Shown: positions 42,977-51,050 of the stretch, piece after piece
Numbering within the stretch: the stretch's first letter is position 1
How the letters are laid out: every line of letters starts with the position of its first letter
NCBI RefSeq assembly: GCF_008085905.1
Contig: NZ_VSFF01000004.1
Location: forward strand, 124,001-188,000
Source: Actinomadura syzygii
GTDB taxonomy: Bacteria > Actinomycetota > Actinomycetes > Streptosporangiales > Streptosporangiaceae
Direction of reading: 5' to 3'
DNA length: 64,000 nt
The notes under the pieces: generated by a model
What the model was told of the DNA's origin: nothing
Databases searched by the model: none
What the model saw: only the letters and a program-made list of their open reading frames with translations
Translations under genes and position numbers: made by a program

Positions 42977-45900
42977 ATGGTGAGGCCATCACGCAAGCTC
43001 GCCCGGGTGACAACTACCGCTGCGGGCGGTGTGGTCTGCGCTGTGACGGCCAACCAAGTACTCAACGACTCGAAGGTGAGCTGGAACTGGGCCATTGTTT
43101 CACTCTGTGTGGCAGCGATCACCGCCATATACGCAGAGTTGTTCAGCCCTGAAGCCACTGGCGGAAGCGACGTCTCAGGCGTAGGGCGGGGCGTCGGACG
43201 CCGCGCCTACTTGCGGCAAATCCGAGGCAGCGTGCGCGACATGGAGACCGTCGGCATCGCCACTCAAAGCGAGTTCGTACTCCGGATGCAGCAAGTCTAC
43301 GTCGATGTCAGCCTGGTCCCACGGCCTCCCCAGGACACCGATCGAGAACCCTTTATTGGCGCGCCAGCACAGAGGCCAGGAGAACGCCGAGCCTTGCGGT
43401 CCTTCCTAGGAGGCAGTGACCGGCGAGTGCTGGCGGTGATCGGCGGGCCAGGGTCGGGAAAGACAACGCTGGTGCGAAAAACCGCTCTGGAGTTGAGCAG
43501 CCGGAACTGGCGCACGCTCTGGCGGTCGGAAGGCCGAAAGAGCCTGTACATGTCATCCCGTCAATACGGATTTAGGCGCATTTTTCGACGCAGGACCTTG
43601 CCCGTACTTTTATACTTGCGCGATCACGCCAGAATGATCCTTACCGAGGACCCACCCGACCTGAGCGCAGTTGCAGTATCGGCGAGTTGGCTGGCGGGGC
43701 GTATATCTCCGGCCTGGATTCAAAGCCGGTTGGACAGGGGCGGTTGCCTAATTCTGCTCGATGGGCTAGACGAGGTCGCTGACGAGACCGAGCGCAGCCG
43801 GGTCGCCCGTTGGATCGGCGACCAGATCGATCGATATCCGAGTAACGAGTACGTGCTGACCTCCCGGCCGCATGGCTACCAGGCAAACCCCCTGCCTAAC
43901 GCCAACGTCCTGCAGGTACGCAGGTTCACCGGCAAACAGGTGTCCCGCTTCCTGCACAGCTGGTATCACGCGATTGAGCGCCGCGCCACCGAGGCACCGG
44001 GCCGAGAGCTCCGCGCCGTTGCTGACCGCAAGGCTGAAGATCTACTCGACCGGCTACGACGCCAACCCGCCCTGTACGACTTGGCAGCCAACCCGCTATT
44101 GCTGACGATGATCGCCAATGTGCATCGGTACAAGGGCGCGCTGCCCGGTAGCCGCGCGGCCCTCTACGCCGAGATGTGCGAGGTCCTTCTACACCGCCGC
44201 CAAGAAGCCAAGCAGCTATCCAACCCCACCGGCCTGAGTGGCGACCAGAAAGAACATGTCGTTCGGGCGATGGCCCACACGATGATGACGCAAAAGATTC
44301 GGGACATTCCCTTCACAGAAGCATGTGAAGCCATCGCTTTTCCTCTGCGTCAAGTTTCCCCGGCAGCACTGCCCGATGTCTTCCTCTCTGAGATTAATAA
44401 AAGCGGTCTCCTGGTGGAGCGTGAGCAGGGCGTGTATTCCTTCGCACATCTCACCCTGCAGGAGTATCTAGCCTCAGCGCATATTCGAGACAGTGGCCGC
44501 ACCGAACCGTTGGTCTCCGCAGTGAACGATCCGTGGTGGCGCGAGACCACGCTGCTGTGGGTCGCGCGCGCCGACGCGACCGAGGTGATTCGCGCCTGCT
44601 TGGATGCAGGCACTACCCGTGCTCTGTCACTCGCGTTCGCCTGTGCAGACCAAGCTCGCCAGGTGGATCCTGACACACGCGGCGAACTCGACGACCTGCT
44701 TACAGCGACAGCAACTGAGCACGATCCCGACCGCCGACGGCTCATCACGGCGGTCAAGGCGATGCAGAGTTTGCATGAGGTCATCCTACTCAGCGAAGAC
44801 GTCCCAATTTGCGCACATCCGGTCGGCCGAGATCTGTATGCCGAATTTGTGCGAGAGGAGCAGGCTGCGGGGCTACACACCCCATCGCAGAACGGGTATG
44901 GGCAAGACCGGGCCAGCCACGACGAGGCGCCAGTCACGGGCATCTGGGCCGATGATGCAAATCGGTTCGTCCAATGGCTGAACGCCCTCTTCGATGATGG
45001 CACCGCCTACCGGCTACCCGTTGCCTCTGAGATGACAGACCCTGCCCTGGATCTGATCAGTGGTCTAGGTCACCGACCCGTCTGGGTTCTGCAAGACGAG
45101 ACGCGCCCGGGCTTGTTCACACCGCAACGGGCTCCAGTTCGGTACGCGCCCCTTCCCAATGAACTTACCAAACAAGTAGCGGCTGACTTTAGTTCAACGT
45201 CCCGATACCTGCCATGGGCCCTTAATGCCGCCTCCGGCGGCAATCACGTTCTGGCACTTATCTCGACCCCTGACGCGGACGACGGTGAGACGTTCGACCT
45301 AACCCTAAGGCTCGCGCTCGCTCGAACTCTTATCCGCAGCCTCAACCGCGCCAATAGTTCTATATCCATTTTGGCCACCGAACTCAGCGCCAGACTCCGC
45401 CAGAGCATCGCCTTGGATATTGACCCTACTTACGACCAAGATCGTACCACAGCATTGGAGGAGGTTCTGCCTGGACTCAGTGCAAATGTTGCTCGCTCCC
45501 TGACATACGAACTTGATATGAGATTGGCGGGGAGGCTGCGCAAGCTGCTGCGATATCACCAACCTATTGCGAGGCCCGCCGGAAATCCTTTCCTGACACA
45601 GGCCCTGGACCGCCTACTCGACCAGACCCTCGGCCTCACGGCAGATTTCTCCCTAGAGTTTGACCGGAGTTTTAATGCTGCACTAAACCGCAGCGAGCTT
45701 CTAGCTCAGTTTTTCACTCGACTCCCCAACATATCTTCTCCCTTTGCACCAACCCGCCACGCCCATCTTGCTGAAGGCGTTGTCCATGCACTACAGGAGA
45801 CTCAAAATCTCGCCGATGAGATCCTTGAACATCGCCAAACCTCTATCGACCTCCTCAACAACAATGACGTCGATGGAGCCATCAACCGAATAGCAGCATT

Positions 45901-46393
45901 GACCGGTCGGGCACCTGAAATACGCCTGTCAGTAGCGGCTTACTCAAGCTTGCTAGACGTGTGGACGCCAAATCTCTCACGACAAGGTAAGCTTTTCAGT
46001 GATTTTCACAACTTCTCGGTTCGAACGCTTTCTGACACGCCAAGCATGGCCGGACGTAAGCACAGGGAACCAGCGGACGTGCTGGGTCTTGCCCGCCGGA
46101 CATTCATCGACGATTTGCCGTCTAACAGGCATCTCCAAGAAGACAAAGCGGTAAGATTTATCGACATGGTCCGCAATTATGTTGATGCGGTCGCTCGACG
46201 CAGGCAACGTTGTGACCGACACACTATCGCCTGCGCTCGGCTAGGGGTACTCGCCGCGCTGGCGCTATCTCAGAAACTGGGCAACGCCCAAAGCACCGAT
46301 CTCTTTGCCGAGGCATGGCACGGATTGAACGTCGACCAGGGTGGGGAATCTCAGGTTCACAACAACGAGGTACTCCTTCTTGTGCGCACTTAA
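42977..46393 (+). CDS. Membrane-anchored NACHT NTPase with an FGE-like region
   Basis: ATG at 42977 follows GAGGGGG; the frame is open upstream but those residues are shadows of the broken gene. The 1138-residue protein has two N-terminal hydrophobic stretches (20-55), the NACHT NTPase with IGGPGSGKTTLV (155-166), LILLDGLDEVADE (258-270), VLTSRPHGYQ and LTLQEYLAS in the helical part. Around residues 650-690 APVTGIWADDANRFVQWLNA and YRLPVASEMTD fit the SUMF1/FGE-sulfatase fold used as a sensing domain in conflict proteins. The last 400 residues are helical with no named domain. Composition is less GC-rich than the chromosome average here, consistent with transfer. NACHT proteins of this type are known anti-phage sensors; anti-phage function is inferred. 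Confidence 0.85.
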   Translation: MVRPSRKLARVTTTAAGGVVCAVTANQVLNDSKVSWNWAIVSLCVAAITAIYAELFSPEATGGSDVSGVGRGVGRRAYLRQIRGSVRDMETVGIATQSEFVLRMQQVYVDVSLVPRPPQDTDREPFIGAPAQRPGERRALRSFLGGSDRRVLAVIGGPGSGKTTLVRKTALELSSRNWRTLWRSEGRKSLYMSSRQYGFRRIFRRRTLPVLLYLRDHARMILTEDPPDLSAVAVSASWLAGRISPAWIQSRLDRGGCLILLDGLDEVADETERSRVARWIGDQIDRYPSNEYVLTSRPHGYQANPLPNANVLQVRRFTGKQVSRFLHSWYHAIERRATEAPGRELRAVADRKAEDLLDRLRRQPALYDLAANPLLLTMIANVHRYKGALPGSRAALYAEMCEVLLHRRQEAKQLSNPTGLSGDQKEHVVRAMAHTMMTQKIRDIPFTEACEAIAFPLRQVSPAALPDVFLSEINKSGLLVEREQGVYSFAHLTLQEYLASAHIRDSGRTEPLVSAVNDPWWRETTLLWVARADATEVIRACLDAGTTRALSLAFACADQARQVDPDTRGELDDLLTATATEHDPDRRRLITAVKAMQSLHEVILLSEDVPICAHPVGRDLYAEFVREEQAAGLHTPSQNGYGQDRASHDEAPVTGIWADDANRFVQWLNALFDDGTAYRLPVASEMTDPALDLISGLGHRPVWVLQDETRPGLFTPQRAPVRYAPLPNELTKQVAADFSSTSRYLPWALNAASGGNHVLALISTPDADDGETFDLTLRLALARTLIRSLNRANSSISILATELSARLRQSIALDIDPTYDQDRTTALEEVLPGLSANVARSLTYELDMRLAGRLRKLLRYHQPIARPAGNPFLTQALDRLLDQTLGLTADFSLEFDRSFNAALNRSELLAQFFTRLPNISSPFAPTRHAHLAEGVVHALQETQNLADEILEHRQTSIDLLNNNDVDGAINRIAALTGRAPEIRLSVAAYSSLLDVWTPNLSRQGKLFSDFHNFSVRTLSDTPSMAGRKHREPADVLGLARRTFIDDLPSNRHLQEDKAVRFIDMVRNYVDAVARRRQRCDRHTIACARLGVLAALALSQKLGNAQSTDLFAEAWHGLNVDQGGESQVHNNEVLLLVRT

Positions 46394-47361
46394 CGTGCTA
46401 ATGCTACACGAATTCGTCTGGTCCAGCATTTGAGGAGATCGATGCCAGTGGACATGTAACATAATCTCTTGCGATTATGGAAGGAGAGTGTGTGGTGGAC
46501 CTCCCGGTCACCCTCCTCGGTCGCGGCATGCTCGCCCAGAACCTACCCCTCGTTGGGTTCGTCACCCCGCTCGGCGGTGCTAGGACTGGCACCGGAACGC
46601 GCAGCAGCACAATGATGCAGGTCTGGCGAAAACTCACGAATGGAAGCGTGGTCGGACAGGACGTGCACACCGCCGAGCTTGCTGACCGGCGAGAGGTCGC
46701 CGAGCTGAGCACCGGCGGTGAACCGGTCGGTGTCCTGTCCCTGCTCGGTCAGCTCGAACATGCACCGCTGGGTGGCCTCGGCGCTGCGCCGCGCGCCTCC
46801 TGGACGCCTTAATCGCCGCCCCAGCCAACAACCCGGTCCCCAAGGCATCGCCTGGCCCCACACCGTATCCAACGCATCCGCCAGACCCCTACCGCTCAGC
46901 CCCTCCGTGCCGCCAACCCTCACTCCGTCGACGTGTACCAGCCAACATCGGACACCCGGCCCCAGCATCCACATACTGCCGCCAACCGCCAGTGCCAGCC
47001 GCGCCACCCGTCCGGCCGCTCGCGGCCCTGCCGGCCCGCCACGCCCGCACCCGCGCCGTCCGGCGATCTCACCCACGCCGGCCACATCGAGTGCGAGGAC
47101 TAGGACCGGCGTCAACCATCACCCGATAGTAAAACGACAAGCATCAACCGAGGTTGCACATCGACTCTCTGCCGCCATGAGCTGCGCCGGTGGTTCGGGT
47201 CGAGCGGCACGGGCTGGCAAAGGCTTGTTCGCGACACTGTTTCCCCGCATATCGAACGGCTTCGCACGATTTCGAACGGCCTTTCCTCTTTCCTTTGCCA
47301 TGTGCGTCTGACGATGCTGTGCCTCGTCCGAAAGAACGCCTTACGGAAGGAAGGCATTGTT
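46394..47361. other. Degraded stretch; one minus frame with protein-like text
   Basis: No gene is called in 968 bases. On the minus strand near 46560-46750 a stretch reading FELTEQGQDTDRFTAGAQLG then DLSPVSKLGGVHVLSDH looks like part of a real protein, but the surrounding frame is not sustained and a competing frame shows LLAGAAIKASRRR. It is probably a remnant of an unknown gene. Confidence 0.35.
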
Positions 47362-47559
47362 GTGAGACGCACCACGCGAAGATTCCTGGGAGTCGCGACA
47401 GCTGCTGGACTCGGCCTCGCGGTCACCGCCGCCGCGGCCACGCCCGCGCTCGCCCACGACAGCTCGATGAGCCTCGTCGCCTGCCAGCCGGCCGGTCTCG
47501 GGGGATGCGGCAGGTCGAACTCTAGGAGTGCGTCGGGGTGCCCGGCGGCGGCCTGCTGA
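47362..47559 (+). CDS. Short secreted peptide, possibly truncated
   Basis: GTG at 47362 follows GGAAGGAAGG at 47346-47354. The 65-residue product has a classical signal peptide: RRTTRR, a hydrophobic core GVATAAGLGLAVTAAAATPA and cleavage after ALA near residue 30. The mature part is only about 36 residues (HDSSMSLVACQPAGLGGCGR ...) with four Cys. It may be a small secreted peptide or the start of a secreted protein cut short by a frameshift. No family is recognised. Confidence 0.45.
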   Translation: MRRTTRRFLGVATAAGLGLAVTAAAATPALAHDSSMSLVACQPAGLGGCGRSNSRSASGCPAAAC

Positions 47560-47803
47560 TATAGATGCGCGGCGTGGCGACACCGGCCTCTGATCTCTGC
47601 CTACTCCCCGAGGTTGGCGACTCGTGGGAAGTGTGGCGGGCACCCGCTACGCGGCCGCCGCCGGTAGCTCGGGGCCAGGCATGCGGCCCCTCCGGGCCGA
47701 CCCGCCACGCACCGCCCGACTATCACGTCGCGTGCCGCGAGGACGTAGACCTCCTCGACGTGAATCAAGAGCGGCTGGCTTGGGCTGAAGGTATCTTGGC
47801 GGC

Positions 47804-49579
47804 ATGCCAATCCCAGTTGGTCCAGGTGAGCCATCAGCCAAGAGTTCCGTTCCTTCGACTGACGACCTTCCGCCACTTGCTCTGACTAGAGGGATGGTCT
47901 TTCAGGCCCAAACGAAAGACGAATGGTTCACATTTAGTTGGGACAAGCCAGTCCAATTTTTGGTCGGCCGCAATGGGACCGGTAAAAGCAAGACGGCGGA
48001 AACAGCGTGCAGGCTCTTGAGGAACCAGGGTGTGCCGATAGCTTATCTATCCACCGACCGCCTCACGGGCTGGATGTCCCGTTTCCCTCAGCTTGGGGAA
48101 AAGAATCCTGCGCCCATTAAGGGTAGTCCGTTGACTCCGGGAGAACAAAGCAAGGCGCTCGAAGACGCCAGAAACTACGGTCTGGCCACCGATGCGTTAA
48201 TCGCGATGCGCAATATGCCTGATGTGCGCATCAAAGTGGCATCCGTTCTCGGGGCTGCCTTTGGTCGAAGATTCGACCTGGTTGACATCTCAGGTTTCCT
48301 CGACGTCCAAATCACAAAGGATAAGGTTCGATATTCGCTGATCCGAGATGAGAGTCATGGCCTGAAAGAACTTATTGTGTTCTTGAGCAAACTTTATCGC
48401 CACGACTGGCGGGTCATTGTTGTAGACGAGCCAGAGCTTCATCTTCACCCGTCGCTTACGCGCCTTTTGATTACCGAGCTTCAACGTGAGTGCGAAGTAT
48501 CTGGAAGAAACGGAATCGTAGTCACGCATGAGCCGCGTGCACTGGCACCTCGAAGCTTCGATGACCTCGATGCAATAATCGTATTCTCTGGAGAGAAGCC
48601 CAAACGGCTAGGTGAGGGGCTGGACACCCGCCTCCATCACAACCATGCCAGGAGGATTGCTGAGTCTTTGGGCCAGTACCCGACGCTGGTGTCTGAGTTG
48701 GTTTTTAGCCCAAGGCCTGTACTGGTGGAAGGCCCGGATGACGTGATTGCACTGAAGGAAGCAGTCGCAAAGAACATGCCGGCCACCGTAGTTGCACAAA
48801 CGGACTTCATACCTTGCGGGAGTTCAAGCCTTATTCCAATATGGCTAGATATGGCGACTCTCGTCGGCCTCGACGCGCGCGCAGTCAGCGATCTGGATTC
48901 GATCTTTGACCCAAGTATGCAAGCTACTGTGGATCGACGGTCCGGCGTCCAAGAGGATCTTCGGAATTCATTCCTTGCAGACCCAGCGAAAACCAGTGAG
49001 GTACTTCAACCAATTAGACATGAGGCTAAAAAGCGAAAATTGGAAAGCAAGCCGGACGTGCGCGCCCGCTGGCTGGCTGGCCTAGAAGTATCTTGCGACG
49101 ATGACAGAGTTTATGCGCTGCGCAGAGATGCTCTCCTTGATGTCTGGAGGTCTGCCGGTGTATGGCTTCATAAAGATGGACGACTGGAAGATGCGCTCGG
49201 GCTGGGGACTGAAATACACAACGTTAGGGCAAAGGCTCTCATAAAGCGAGTCAAAGAGCATTCAGGACTGGATGCCGTCGCCAAGTGGGCCAGCTACCAA
49301 CTCGATGTTTCAGTTAGCGAGTTCGAGACGCTGTGCGTGGAGGTTGAGAGGATCGCACAGAACCTTCTTCGGGAACATCGTGTTAATCCCGGAGTCTGGG
49401 CGACCGCGCCCGTGGGGCCGACATCAGAGACCGACTCTAAACTGGTTCAAGTAGAGGCAATTGAGGGCAGATACAAGATAACGGTACTTAAGCCGCTTAA
49501 GTGGGTTGGCTATTGGATGCACGTAGGTAGGGAAACTCCACTCAATGAGTGGGTGCTTAAGCCACCCCCTCAAGTGTGA
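47804..49579 (+). CDS. OLD-family nuclease: ABC-type ATPase fused to a TOPRIM domain
   Basis: ATG at 47804 gives 591 residues; ATG at 47894 is an alternative nearer the ATPase. Walker A GRNGTGKS (55-62), a signature-like DESHGLKEL, Walker B VIVVDEPELHLHP (about 204-216) and the switch His in VTHEPRAL form the ATPase. The TOPRIM domain follows: RPVLVEGPDDVIALKEAV (about 305-322, catalytic Glu) and AVSDLDSIF (the D-x-D pair, about 358-366). There is no UvrD helicase gene beside it, so it is of the stand-alone (class 1) type, unlike Gabija GajA with GajB. Such proteins cut DNA and several act in phage defence. The gene is AT-richer than its surroundings. Confidence 0.88.
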   Translation: MPIPVGPGEPSAKSSVPSTDDLPPLALTRGMVFQAQTKDEWFTFSWDKPVQFLVGRNGTGKSKTAETACRLLRNQGVPIAYLSTDRLTGWMSRFPQLGEKNPAPIKGSPLTPGEQSKALEDARNYGLATDALIAMRNMPDVRIKVASVLGAAFGRRFDLVDISGFLDVQITKDKVRYSLIRDESHGLKELIVFLSKLYRHDWRVIVVDEPELHLHPSLTRLLITELQRECEVSGRNGIVVTHEPRALAPRSFDDLDAIIVFSGEKPKRLGEGLDTRLHHNHARRIAESLGQYPTLVSELVFSPRPVLVEGPDDVIALKEAVAKNMPATVVAQTDFIPCGSSSLIPIWLDMATLVGLDARAVSDLDSIFDPSMQATVDRRSGVQEDLRNSFLADPAKTSEVLQPIRHEAKKRKLESKPDVRARWLAGLEVSCDDDRVYALRRDALLDVWRSAGVWLHKDGRLEDALGLGTEIHNVRAKALIKRVKEHSGLDAVAKWASYQLDVSVSEFETLCVEVERIAQNLLREHRVNPGVWATAPVGPTSETDSKLVQVEAIEGRYKITVLKPLKWVGYWMHVGRETPLNEWVLKPPPQV

Positions 49580-49822
49580 AGCCCTGAAAGCCAGGCTGCA
49601 AACCAGTCCAGATGGCTGTGACGGCGGCCTGGCTCGTGCTGCATCGCCTGTGGCTGAGCCCTACGATCGACACAGCATGGCTGAGCCTCCCCAGAAGACC
49701 AATGTGTGCTCAGGCCACGATGACGGCGAACGCGCGGCCCACCCCATGGCCGGACGTGGCCGAGCGACTGCATCCGCGTTCGACGGGCGGCACCGCGCGG
49801 GGGAGCTCCGTAGCGTGCAGGT

Positions 49823-50548
49823 GTGGAAAGCGATCCGCCGCCCGATCGGGACGAGCTAAACGCCGCAGTTTGAGTCCGAGGTCGAGCCGAGAGCCGAGTC
49901 CGTAGTCCGCCAGAATCTGGACGGCACGCGATGCCTACACCGCTGGCCAGGACCTCATCATCAACCTCGGCGAGCACAGCGAGGCGCGCTCCTCAGGGCC
50001 GCCGGGTCGGGTGATCGGCGAGCTGGGCGAGCAGGACGCGCTGGCGTTGGAGGTGCACCAGGCGTTCGAGGCGAACACCGCAAGCACGTCCGCACAGGTG
50101 CCGGTACTGCCGATGTACCTGCCCCGACCGGAGTTCGATGACCGGTTGCGCGCCGCCGTCGCGGGCGCGGCACACGGCAGCCGCATGGTGCTCGTGGTCG
50201 GCGATTCCTCGACGGGCAAGACGCGGGCGTGCTGGGAGGCGATCCGCGGCGAACTACCCGACCGGCGGATCTGGCACCCACTCACCCCCGAACGACCGGC
50301 CGCGCTGGCCGAAGCGGTCCGCGCCGGGCGGCTCGCGGCGCGCACGGTGATCTGGTTGGACGAGGCCCAGTTCTACCTGCAACCCGCGGGCGGAGAACAG
50401 GCCGCCGCCGAACTGCAGGCGCTGCTGGCCGACCCCGCCCGCGGGCCAGTGCTCATACTGGGGTCGATGTGGGCCGACTTCAGCATGCTTTGAGTGCCGT
50501 TCCCAGCGACGAGGCGCCAGATCCGCACCGCGCCGCGCGCACTGCTTG
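49823..50548 (+). pseudogene. Broken repeat-NTPase (paralogue 3)
   Basis: GTG at 49823 starts VESDPPPDRDELNAAV and then stops, whereas the intact copy at 37129 continues. DAYTAGQDLIINLGEHSEAR reappears in another frame just after. From 50011 the sequence follows the intact protein closely (VLVVGDSSTGKTRACWEAIR, TVIWLDEAQFYLQPAGGEQA) up to GPVLILGSMWADFS, then another shift near 50480 gives ALSAVPSDEAPDPHRAARTA before homology ends near 50548. The repeat region is missing. The upstream block with TAGCGT is preserved. Confidence 0.85.
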
Positions 50549-50618
50549 GCTGGCGGATTGTTCAGGAACTGGCCCGAGCCACCGGCACCATTTCCTAATT
50601 TCATACGTTGCATTCTGA

Positions 50619-51050
50619 TCACGAATCGTCAGGTGCATCGTTGCCCTCCGAAACGAGGTCGATGGTCACTCCTCTCTTTCGGAGGTCATTGACGAGCTTG
50701 TGTCCGGCGTATCGCACCATACCGCGCGCCCACCACTCTTCAGCCGGAAGGTTAGGAAAGACATCCGGGTGCAGCAATACACGAAATCGTTCATCAATTC
50801 GCACAACCTGTCGCCGGAACTCCGCCATCTCAGGAAATCGAGCAAGTTCTTCGCTTCGCATGGCACGCTCGATTGCCATGCGCGAAGTCAGATCATTGAC
50901 GTAGTCCTCGTCATCCTGCCGATAACCACGCTCGCATTCCGCAACGAATCTTTCCCAGCGGCCAAGCAGGTCCACTGGCGAAGTATCTCGCCACCTTCCT
51001 GACGCCTCCGTGAACTCGGTGAACGCCACTTCGAAGAGTCCTGGCTCCAT
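50619..51050 (-). CDS. Immunity protein for the RHS toxin (inferred)
   Basis: ATG at 51050 overlaps the toxin stop in TAATG, so it is translated directly after it. The 143-residue protein is all-helical: WERFVAECERGYRQDDEDYV then NDLTSR, and IDERFRVLLHPDVFP, WWARGMVRYAGHKLVNDLRK. The WxRFVxExExGY...DYxND pattern resembles small immunity proteins beside polymorphic toxins, as I recall. The position after a Hint-toxin and the translational overlap make immunity the most likely role. A toxin/immunity binding test would confirm it. Confidence 0.75.
   Translation of the reverse strand: MEPGLFEVAFTEFTEASGRWRDTSPVDLLGRWERFVAECERGYRQDDEDYVNDLTSRMAIERAMRSEELARFPEMAEFRRQVVRIDERFRVLLHPDVFPNLPAEEWWARGMVRYAGHKLVNDLRKRGVTIDLVSEGNDAPDDS

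Noticed and set aside
46543..47115. A 190-codon minus-strand frame as a real gene
   Set aside because: Only a short part looks protein-like, a competing frame shows similar text, and no start signal exists; it is recorded as a possible remnant.
47804..49579. Gabija system
   Set aside because: The nuclease resembles GajA, but no UvrD-like GajB gene is adjacent on either side.
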